From contig CP136064.1 of NCBI GenBank assembly GCA_032622095.1, positions 108,798,004 through 108,862,003 of the forward strand: a DNA stretch of 64,000 nucleotides, given 5' to 3'. Positions 25,301-37,300 of this stretch are shown one piece after another (within the stretch, counting starts at the first letter, position 1; every line of letters begins with the position of its first letter). Made by a program: the position numbers and the translations under genes. The notes under the pieces were generated by a model. It had not been told where the DNA came from. It did not search any database and saw only the letters and a list, made by a program, of their open reading frames with translations. This stretch comes from Siphonodentalium dalli. Taxonomy: Eukaryota > Mollusca > Scaphopoda > Gadilida > Siphonodentaliidae.

Positions 25301-28300
25301 GCAGAATGAGGTCCCCAGAGGGTGAATTTAAAGACCTAGAGACCACATCCCTCATCCGATCATCACCAAACTTCATATCTTCGGGGTGATCACTAGATGT
25401 GAGCTATCAATTTTTTTTATTTCATTGGAAAACATGGATGCCAGTGGCAATTTTATATATATATAACTTTATATCTATATATCTTCATGTTGACATCTAG
25501 TAATAGTTAGACATTTCAACTTTCTGCATTCCTAGGTTAGGTATATGAGAAAGTTAATTCTCCAGGAAAAACACCAGTAAAAAACTAATCCTTAGCTATG
25601 TGGTCAACGCGTTTCGATTATAGTAAATCCTCGTTCAGGACCAAATGTGGTTTTTGAAAAAGTACGGATTACCTCACCTTTATATAGTCCGTGTGGGAAG
25701 AAGCTTCGTTATGATTGGCTGTTGCCATATATGGTTATGGTATGTGGAATGGTTCTCACATGGTTCTCATTTGGTTTTCATAATGGTTCTCATGTGTGGG
25801 ATAGATGGTTCTCATATGTGGGATGGTTCTCATGTGGTTCTCATAAATGGTTCTCATGTGTTTGCAGATAAATGGTTCTCATGTGTAGGATGGTTCTCAT
25901 GTGGTTCTCATGTGTGGGATGGTTCCCGTGTGTGAGGTGGATGGTTCTCATTTGTAGGGTGGTTCTCATAAATGGTTCTCATGTGGTCCATATACATGGT
26001 TCTCATGTGCAGGGTGATTCTCATAAATGGTTCTCATGTGGTTAACATAAATGGTTCTTATGTGGGGGATGGTTCTCATTTATAGGATGGTTCTCATAAA
26101 TGGTACTCATGTGGTCCGTATAAATGGTTCTCATGTGCAGGGTGGTTCTCATGAGTGGTTCTCATATGATTAACATAAATGGTTCTTATGTGTGGGATTG
26201 TTCTCATTTATAGGATGGTTCTCATAAATGGTTCTCATGTGGTCCGTATATATGGTTCTCATGTGCAGGGTGGTTCTCATGAGTGGTTCTCATATGATTA
26301 ACATAAATGGTTCTTATGTGTTGGGTGGTTCTCATATATGGATTTCATGTGTAGAACGGTTCACACATGGTTCTCACGTATAGGTGGTTCTTACCTTTTA
26401 GTCTTACCTTGTGGTGTGGTAGAGAGTCAGAAATTTCTTCTGTCATGAGTTTTGCTGGTTATGCGGTGTTGTCACAGCATTCGTCCTCATGATGTTCTTT
26501 TGGAGGGAGAGTGGAATGGGGAGGGATATGAGATGTACTGGCGAAGCTCTACTTAAAAGGCTAGTGAGTTGTATTCCATTTAATGGGGATGTGATGTCCT
26601 GGACTTTGGGGTTCAGGGTTTAGTAATGACGATTGAGTGAAGTGCTATAATTTTTATTCAAACTTGGCACGTCCTCTTTGAGATTGGATTTCGCATAAAG
26701 CGGCGTTGACGTCCATCAATAAATGTGTGACGTCTTGTGCTCTCCTTTTTAGGCCACTTTCTTTGGGTGGAGTGTGTCCGTGGTGTGTGGCGATGAAATG
26801 TCCGTGTAGTGGGTGTGGGATGTTGTTGTCGTGGTGTATGTGTGTAAGCCTGTTGTTGTGTGGGTTTGTGAAAATGTCATTGTGTTCCCATGAGTCGTAT
26901 GTGATGTCTGTCGGGCTGTATGGAAGCATCCATCGTGTGGGTTCTGTGTCTGTGTATGTGTTCGGTGTGGTGTATGAGCATTCTTGTGGCGGAGAGGTGT
27001 CCATTATTGGGCAACGTAGGTTGTTAGCCCAGTGGCTGCAGCCTGGTTTAGGTGCATTGTCCTCATTTCGTTCTAAGTGCATCGGCGATATATTACTTGG
27101 GTTGGTGATATCGGCCGTGTCAGTCCGCCAGGAGGTATAACCTGGTTCAAATGAGTCTATGGTGCTTTGAACAATATTGGTGTCACTATTCGGTATCCAT
27201 AATGGGTCTGGAGCTCTTGGTGTAGCTGCTGTTCTTTCAGCTGAGGTTTCTGCATTCCTAATCGCTCAATTGACTGTAACACATGAAATTATTCCCTCTC
27301 CAAGTTGAGCTACAGTGTCATTGACACTTTTATTTTTGTATTCGTTTCTACAGATACCTGAGAAGTGGAACAAGTGACACAAGTCACTTGATGTCCAGCG
27401 AAAACAGCCAGAAATTTCTAGAAGTCAAGGAATGCCTCAAATATGTTGGCTTCTCTAATGAGGTAAATTGTTATTTGTTTCTCATTTATTGTTGAGTGAA
27501 CTCTGCTGTTCATTCTGACATAGTGTTTTGTTATTGCCTTCTAATTAATACTTTGTACTCATCGTTCATTTGGTTTGAAAGCATAATAATCAACTTATTT
27601 CCTGGGGTCAGCACTACAAAACCTCCACAAGTGTTATATACCAAACTGTAAAATTTCAAGTACTATAAAATACAATAATACAGTGAAACCTGTTATGAAC
27701 GACCCCCCATTTTGCCAAGGAAAAACGGTCGCTAATGACAGGTGGTCGTCCATAAGAGGTTTCTGCCAGAAGTACTAATTCACATGCCCAGAATGTAAAG
27801 CCATGCAGTCACTCGAAATTTTAGTGGATAAAAGAGCAAATGTTTCAGTTTATCTTTTTATTGTTTATTGTAAAACTAAATTTAACAACATTAGCACACA
27901 ATTCAATTTCAACAAAATGATTAGGTGAATGAAATATAGCAGGAAAAGTATATACACGTATAGTGTACTTCATAAATTTTGTTGACAAGACGAACAGTTC
28001 CAGGAAGAAATTGAAACACAAGACTTACGCAAACACCTTCTTATTTGTTAAATTGTTTCGTCATTTGACTCTTCGTTCGGTCCTGATAATGTACTAAATG
28101 AACTAATTGCCGGAATTAATTACCAGTTATCTTAAACCCATTCTTCACCAACGAGAAATCTCAAATAAATTCAAAGGAAACACGAATGAATTGACAAAGA
28201 CATGGTTGTTGACATTACTGTGACCTAATTTAATTTCCAAGAAAAACTAGAGCATGTGTTGAGGCTCTCAAAGGGTTGTTATTTAAAATAAAAGAAATTT

Positions 28301-31300
28301 AGAGTTGTCCATCTTTAGCTGTTAGTCTTGTCAACAATAATATTCAAGAGACATGACAATGCTTTAGGAGCCGGCTGAGATAAATTTATCCAGCGAAGGT
28401 TGATTGTCTAATTTGGATTCTAACTGTTTCTCTTCAACTTTCGTCTCGGTCATCTTATACGGGAGTCAAAAGTATAAGGCAGACAAATTAATACAAATTG
28501 ATGAATGCATTACAGTTTACAATGTTTACATAAATGCCCAAGCCACATTGTCTTAGTAAAATTGCCCCAAGTGCACCTATTCACGCAGTTGTAATTAATA
28601 CATCGCTGGTCATGATTTTTCACGCCTCGTTAATCACTGTGGCACCGTTATGAGACAAAGTGTCTGCTGAAGCAAGCGAGGATCACAACAGGTTTTTATG
28701 TAACCAAAAGCACTGGTTAAAGACTTATTTTTCATGTCTGGTGGTCGTTCATAACGGGTAAATTTGGTCATTCTTGCCACAATACACCGGCTGTTGGTCG
28801 CGTTTGACAGGTGCTCGCTCACGGCAGGTCATCTATATAGTAAAACCAGTCAGTACAAAGCCAATGCGGTCGTTAAAGCGAGGTGGTCGCTCACGGCAGT
28901 GGTCGCTCAAAGCAGTTTTCACTGTACACAGGCACATCTGCTTTCTTGTGATGGAATTTTTATTAATATTAGTTTATCTTCGCTTTGCACAATATAAATA
29001 AAAATGGTCTAGGATTATAAATCACTGACTTGCATTTCTGTTAACTTATAATTTACATGTATCCCAGAATCTCAAATTTTCGCCAGCCATCATGTGATCT
29101 ATATCGTTCTGTCTTCAATCAATTGTGAGCAGAACCAGGGACCACCCTACAGGTCTCAAATTGAGAGAAATGACTTCCCCTATTAATTGACTAGCTACGA
29201 TGCGGTCTGTTTTCAGCGAGAGGTCATAACTGCTGAAGTTGAATAAACACCTCAACATCAGCATTATATGATGTCATAACAGTTACTATTATTAAACAAT
29301 GCATGCAGCCATTTTGATCCTCTCATTCCTGTCTTTACTAAATCTGAACAAAAATTTGGTATAGATGTTAGCCATCAGGAGTCCTTTCAAAAATGTGTTT
29401 TCCAATGCAGAGTTATCCTCCTTCTTTTATCTGGAAATGATGGTTTTCTGTTTGCCCTGCGCAGATATCTCAGTCATGGGTTATTGGAACTCAATGAAAT
29501 TTTGTTTGGATGTTCACCTTGACAAGGGCTTTTAAGGAAATATAAAAGAGCAATGTTTGCATTTTATCTTTTATTTGCTTTAACCTTTGGTCTCTGTGTG
29601 GGGGGGGGGGGGGGGGGGGGGAGGTGCCAGCACTTGTGTGATCTATTGTTTTATTTATTGACATATGTATACTGCACTATAGAGAGAATTGACTTACCTA
29701 GAAGGATATGTTAACAATTTTAACGGAGAAGATAAATCCCACATATCCCTCTAGGATGGTTGCTGGGCATAACTAATATGCATTGGTTGATGAAGCAATT
29801 TAACCCTATTTTTATTATAAGTTATTCTACAATGTTGTGTACAGTGTGTGTTTTTCTTGTACTCATCCAGGTTGTGGTGAAAAGTCATATTGGACGAGTC
29901 GAGTCCAATATGACTTTTCCCCACAACCTGGACAAGTACAAGAAAAACACATACTGTACACAACATTGTATAATGACATTTTTATTTATCCATCTGTATG
30001 TTTATCCAAATTTTGGGAATAAAACTTTTGTGGTTATTTTTTGTAATTGTCGGCACTTGATTCTCTATAAAAGCCTGCAATGATCATCAGAATGCATGAT
30101 TTGGAACAGTAAACACTGAAGTGAAAAAAAACTCAATGCGGAAGTGAAGCGTCTGCTAAATCTACTGCACGCGCATCACAATTTCACCGATTCATTTGGC
30201 AATTGAGTCCAATATGACTTTCGGGAATCCAATATGAATTTTTCCCAGATTATCATGTGATGGCTAGAAATATTGTTAGTTAAGGGATGTATAATAATAA
30301 ATATTCATTGACAAGCAGTTTTCTTTGGAAATGTTCAGATAATAAGTTCAATAAATGGCCTATATTGTATTATCTGCTTATATTTCCTTAACATCCCTCC
30401 AGATGAATAATAGACCATTCCAATGTATAATTTAAAACATGAGGGAGAATCCAATTAGTAAAGAAAGGGTTAATACAAACAACTTTGGATTCATGACAAC
30501 TTTTAGAACAATATCTAATGATTTACAATAACATATATTATTGATATTTCTTTGACACATACAAGAATGCCCAAAGTATATGACCCTTTAACCACAGCAG
30601 AATTATGGGAAATTTTTCAGGATTTAGTCGGAAATATGGCTTGTTGCCATTCATCGGAAAGTTATCCCCGAGAGCTTTCCGATGAATGGCAGCAAGCCAT
30701 ATTTCCGACTAAATCCTGAAATATTTCCCATAATTCTGCTGTGGTTTAGGGGTTGATTATTTAGGACATTACTGTATTTGTTTTCATCAACATATTTTTT
30801 ACCAATAGCTGTCCATAGTTTTATGATGCCATTGTATTCATTGTAATCTTTTTTCTTATAATTTATTCCACACCCGTTAACACAAGGCACATGCATTGAG
30901 CGTAATGCCAGCCATTGAATAAATACTTTTGTGTACCACAAAGGGATTACAAGCCGGAACTACTTTGCATTGGTGGCAGTGTTTGCGCTGGACCGAAAAA
31001 TCTTCTGGGCAAAAATTGGCCAAATTAAAATAATTTAGGCCAAATTAAATCCTCATTTTCTGGGCTCACAATTGATGACTAAATTATATTTTTTTAGATA
31101 TGTAACTCTCTCACTCTATGTCCCATCGATGACACCTTGTTCGCCAACTAATCAAGTAATGGGGTGTGTTAGTTTTCATTGCTATTTTCGCCAAAATAAA
31201 ACAACAGTTCTGTTGCTTATTATTGTGAGGTGTTAAATACATATTATTTTATTAATAACCTTTTTGTGATGTGAAGCCCGGTTGTTATTATAAGATGGGA

Positions 31301-34300
31301 GGCAGTTTATGACACATTGCGTAACTGACATGCCATCGCGGGTACATCGAATTATAGGACAATGCATTTATTTATTTCATCTTACATACCACCTAATCAA
31401 CAAAATAATAATCATTATGATATAACGAGTGCAGAGATTAAGGTTTTTAACGATTAGAAATCGCCATTGTGCAACCATCACCATTCAGTCAATGCTCTTT
31501 TTTTTAATTGATAAATTGGGTTGTCATCGTATGATGTATCCGAAGTACGAAACCCGCATATCCAAAAACCAGCGATATTTCGTCACCTAACTTCGTTGAT
31601 CTCTTCAGCTCTTTTTGAATTTGTGGTGAAAAAAAAGTTTGGCCAAATGAAATTTGTTGTGGCCACTTTCGAAAGAAAAGTGGCCATTGGCCACTTTGGC
31701 CACCGACAGTGCGAACACTGGTTGACGGTGTTGCCTAAAGCGATGATGTACATGACGTCTACAATCTGCTCTGAGTGATGCACAGATAATTACCGTTATT
31801 TTTGTCACACTTTAATCACCATAAAGGTAGTTATGGCATCAATGTTGTTCCCTCTCATGGTTTAAACTTATCGGACACAAGCGGTGTGGAATAAATAGAG
31901 AACACAACCTGCATCATAATCTAGAACTCGTGCCACTGCGCATAGTCACATTTCACTCAAGCTTCGCGTTCGTGAAATATATAGTTGTGCCATCTGCAAC
32001 TCATTCAATAAAAGATTTTCGATTAAGATGCGCATTGTGTTCTGTCTATATATCCTTATATTTGATCTCACTTTAGCCAACATTCAATACTTCTGGGAAG
32101 GTTTGTAATCTAATTTACTTTTGCCTCTTTTAAAATGCAGTTTATACCAGGCCTCAAAATATGGTGTTGGACATTTGCAGAATGAGGTGTCCAGAGGGTG
32201 AATATAGTGACGCTACCTCCCACAGCGGGCTAGCATAACTAAATTCACTCTCTTTGGATCTCATTCTGCTTAGGCCTCATCTTCTCTGGAAAGTATCTTT
32301 TTTATCAAATTAACACGTTTTTTAGTTTCTTTAGAAATTATTGAGAAAGTTATTTTCTTTTTTAATTTAGTTTCTCTATATCCCCAAATTGGCAGGCAAT
32401 GCAATGCATAATCGATGTGCCCAATGGGTGCCCATCACCATCTTGACCATCTGAAATCTTATATCTGTATCTAGGTCACCCATAGCAGATGAGGCCATGC
32501 AGAATGAGGTTCCCAGAGAATTAATTTGGTGACTCTAGCCCACTAAATACACACTCTGGGGACCTCATTTTTGCTAATGTCCAGCACCATATTTTGACGC
32601 CTAGTTTATACAAATATTGACAATCATGCTCTGTTCACATGTCAATCATACTTAGCACTGTGTTTTCAACTTCCACTAACGTACTACTAAGTAAATATCT
32701 TTTATGGCTTTCCTTGTTAATGAGATATCACATGATTGCGTAGTGATAAAAATAAAACAATGGTTGAAAGGTTATGTCTGACCCTCTTTTTCAAATAAAG
32801 ATTTGTGGCGAAATCAGCATAACATAACCATTACTAAATGATACTGGACAATTGGTGTGAGTATATGTTGGTCAAATCTATATTTTTACATGAGAGTTTA
32901 AGAAATTTTTAACCCTTTATGAGCCAAGAAATTTTTCAAAAGGGCTTCCCTGAGATGAGTTAATTTATAGTTTGACTAAAATTGAATTTGCATCAATTCC
33001 TTCCCCTACCATCAGTAGCAATCAGGACTCTGTGCTGTTTAAAATATGTATTTATACCATAATTGCCTATTATAATGCCTATTTTGTAAATTTCACCTTT
33101 ACACCCTACTGTGGGTATAAATTTCTACTGTGTGTGTAAATTTTTAAACGTCATTTCATGGTTAAGCGTTTATACCCATAATAGAACTACATCGAAGTTA
33201 GCAAAATAATTCTTCTGTTACATTGATTTAAAATTGGAAGTTGAAATTATGATATCTATTAGATATGCGGAAAATTGCCTGCATTTCAATCAAATGTAGC
33301 TTGCTAGTGTTATATTAACTGGGAAACATATGAATGTGAATAACAAGCGACTGAGGGCTTAGAAACAGGCTGACGTCATGACGTAAAAGTATACATTACT
33401 ATGCATGATGAACATTCCTTGTAGCATCGTGTTTGCGTCTCTCAGTGAGGATACATTTTGAAAGTAAACAGCGGAATAGTTGAATTTGTGGAACAAATCA
33501 AAATTGATAATTATGCCATAAATAAAATACACCCATATAGTGACCGAACGTACCATATTTTTACCACTCGTGGTATTGTGATTTTAACCACTCACCAAAA
33601 GGCTCATGGTGAAAATTTGATACTCTTAGCTACTATGGGTGTATTCTATATTTACATAGTGAGTGGGTCCAGAGAATATTGGCTCATTCACCATTGACGA
33701 TCTTGCATAAACGAACATTGAAACATACAGCATTGAATCAACAAGCCCTCCTGAATCTGATGATGTCAATAACATTTTGGCATTAGTTTTATGATAAAAA
33801 AAAATACCATCATCAGTCAGCGGAGACATCCTAGTTACAGCGGGATGAACAGCCATAGAGTTTATATGCTCTGCTAAGTAGGGTGAGAAACAATGGACAG
33901 AATGACAACAATCAGCCGTTATGGTCTCTTCCAGTGTGGAAGTGGCAGCCCAGTGGTTAGAGTGTCGGACTTGTAATGTGTTAATGCACAGGCGTGAGTT
34001 CGCACCCCGCCGGTAGACTATCGTCTTCGCAACAGTGGCCTGGCAGGATTAAGCGGTGTGGGTGCTATATATAGCCACACGCTGTTTCAAATCTCGCGCC
34101 AGGTTGTGACCCTTGGGCATGGTCACTTGTACTGTGCTCGCTTCGTCATACCTAGGCGAGAAATATGGACATGGTTGTTGGGTAAATGTATGCCGAGAGG
34201 CTCTTGTGAAGCGCCCATATGATGGCACCATGCAGAAAACTCGGTATTACTCAACAGCTGGGGTAATAATGTGAAGTTCTTATAGGGCCCTCGCTGGGAT

Positions 34301-37300
34301 AGGTGCTATGTAAGCTCCATTATTGTTAAATGACTTGCCATTATGGTGACAACAGGGTTTAAGGTCATTGTGATAGTACCACTGCTATTGCGACTACAGA
34401 TTCACTTCTTTAGATTAATGATCACACATAGCTCTAGCTATACACTTCTCATAGTTCTCTTAACCCTTTCATGGCAGGAGTCACGCTGGTGCAGCATTAA
34501 TGATCCTGTGCCAGTCCATTCTCTTATATACGCGAGTATCACATAGGGAGCCTCGCATATATAAGAGAATGCACGGTCAAGGTAAATATATGTTAGGACA
34601 ATGTATTCTCTTATTTATGTGAGGCTCCCTATGGGAGACTCGCATATATAAGAGAATGCATTGGCACAGGGTTTTAGCAAAATTTCAGGAAGCTCCAGTC
34701 ATCAAAGGGTTAAGTCTTCCAAAAGCTATTATGCTAAAATTCCCTGTGAATCTCCTCCAACATTTAGGACAAAATTCATAGACTTTTACCCCATCTCTGG
34801 TAATGTAAAAATTCTCCTAATATATAGGTACCAAGTAGTTGGTAGAAATGTTGCCTATTGACCTCAATATGTTCAAAATTGGCAACTAAAATTTTGGAGA
34901 AAAAAATTCAATTCAAGGGAAAATAATCTGCATTTATCAGGTCAATCTAACTCTACTGTACTGACCACTAAAATACAGTTGCAATTGGTAGGGTGGCTTC
35001 ATTTAGAGTAGACTATAATATCAAAGACTTCAAAGCATATACATGCTTTCAACCTGGATTTTAAATATCCAATATTAAAATGAGTGAACTTTTGAAAATA
35101 TTGTTGTGTCATTATGTAGTCACAATCTCTTGAAACATTTATGCCGACATGATAATATTCAAAGCATATAAAATTACCGGCCATTTGGGATTATTTGGAA
35201 AATTTGTTTCAATTCAAGGGAAAATAATCTGCATTTATCAGGTCAATCTACGAATATCAGACGCGACATCACGTCTTGATTTCTAGCAGAAAAAAGACCA
35301 AACTTAGGTAGTGGGCAACTGAAAATCCCAAAATACTTAACCCTTTCTATAGTAAATGGATTCTCACACTCAGTTATAAAAGTATACATTGGAAAGGTCT
35401 ATTATTCATCTGGAGGCTTTTCAGGAAAAATATGCATACAACAGATAAGACAAGTACAGAAATAGTCCTATTTATTGAAGGGATATGTTCAGTTTGCTAT
35501 TTATTGAAATTATTATCTGAACATTTCTCAGAGGACTACTACTCGCCAATGAGTATTTAGTATAGAAAGGGTTAGGTAGTCATCTTTTGAGAGGAAATCT
35601 GGGATTAATGACAGAGATATAGTAATGTCCTAAATAATTGACCCCTAAACCACAGCAGAATTATGGGAAATTTTTTCAGGATTTAGTCGGAAATATGGCT
35701 TGCTGCCATTCATTGGAAAGCTCTCGGTGAGAGCTTTCGGATGAATGGCAACAAGCCATATTTCCGACTAAATCCTGAAAAATTTCCCATAATTCTGCTG
35801 TGGTTATAATAAAGGGTCATATAGTTCATATACTGTATATACTGGTTGGACTGTCCAAATATCAGTTTAAATGTCTTGGTTCAACATTTTATAGAATGTT
35901 TTCATGTTATGCAAATCTGCCTTCTAACAGCTATGCATCTATGCCACATACTCACATGAATGTTCTAGCATGTATTATATACATGTGTACTCTATTGTAC
36001 TGACCACTAAAATGCAGTTGCAATATTTGGTAGGGTGGCTTTATTTAGAGTAGACTATGATATCAAAGGCTTCAAAGCATACATGCTTTCAAACTGGATT
36101 TTGAATATCCATTATTAAAATGTGTGAACTTTTGAAAATATTGTTGTGTCATTATGTAGTCATAATTTCTTTGAAACATTTATGCCGACAAAGCATATAA
36201 AATATATATTCAAAGCATATAAAATTACCCGCCATTTGGAGTTAAAGGAAAACAATCTTCCAAATAATCAAGTAATAATAATAATCATAACACATTTTGA
36301 CAACTTTCAAGACAGAACTCGACCTGTGCAGCCGTAGCAAGCTAACATGCTTGTTTATCAGTGAATTCTGCCCATGGCCAAATAGCGTATAAAATATTTA
36401 ACATTCTGTTTTCAGTATTAAGAATTGAATGTTATATTTTATCACGTCGGTATATAAAAACCAGGTAATGAATTGTCAGTTTGAAAAACTGCAGTAAGCA
36501 TGACATATACCTTTCATGTATCAATTGTGAATCTACTGTAGGTGTGACATACAATGGACCTATCTGTGGGTACCGCCCACATATACGCTACATGGTTACT
36601 GTTACTAAGCACCACAAGCCATCTCAATCTCGCTACACATTCATTACTAAAATGGCTTCCGATGAGAACGGACTGTGTTTTTAAACTCCATGTAACACGA
36701 TAATATAGCTTCTTTCCAAGATTCACCATTTTCAAGATGGCTATGTGTGTATATGCATCTTGTAAAAGTGACTGTCGTTAGTATAAACAGAAATAGAACC
36801 AGATTTGAACAAAAAACCAAGAGTGATTTTTTTGCCATTTCCGATAACCAACAAAGATCGATGTATACGTTGAATCAAACTGTGTAACAGAATCCATTAT
36901 AACTTCAATATCGAATAGAAAATCTAATATCGAATCTATGCTAATAGTTCACACCTTGAAGAAATAAGCCAACCGGAGGTGTAAATGTTGTAATTAATCT
37001 ATAATCCCTCTTTTGTCAAAATAAATATAACGATATCAGTTCCCCGTACCTCGAGAGTCCTGCATGAGCCCCGGAGACATTAGAGGTGCTGACAACTTTG
37101 CGACATGATGCAAAGGATTATCAAATAGTGGTCTTTTTAAATTCCACATCCTATTTGGCCCTCACCAAAGTACATTAAAGAAAACGCCGACTATCATGGA
37201 GTCAGTTACTTTTGTCATGTGGCAACAATGGCACAAAGTGAACTAGTTCGGTGAAGGTTGCGTGTATACACCGCGAAGCATGTGCAATGTGTGAAATTTT

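Noticed and set aside
25645-25935. Plus-strand ORFs rich in Gly-Ser-His-Trp-Phe
   Set aside because: They are direct translations of the GGTTCTCAT minisatellite in two frames.
25736-26395. CRISPR array
   Set aside because: Units are degenerate, spacers are not unique sequences of constant length, and the window is eukaryotic.
26706-27140. Plus-strand 144-codon ORF
   Set aside because: It overlaps the antisense frame at 26654-27259, which has the more protein-like composition. This frame is dominated by Cys/Val/Trp from GT-rich DNA.
30651-30941. 96-codon minus-strand ORF
   Set aside because: Its end is the family A hairpin arm ([19 protein letters not shown]), which appears as a chance frame at every copy.
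33939-34020. tRNA gene
   Set aside because: A and B boxes are present but there is no matching acceptor stem or clear anticodon loop, and the unit continues into a SINE body and tail.
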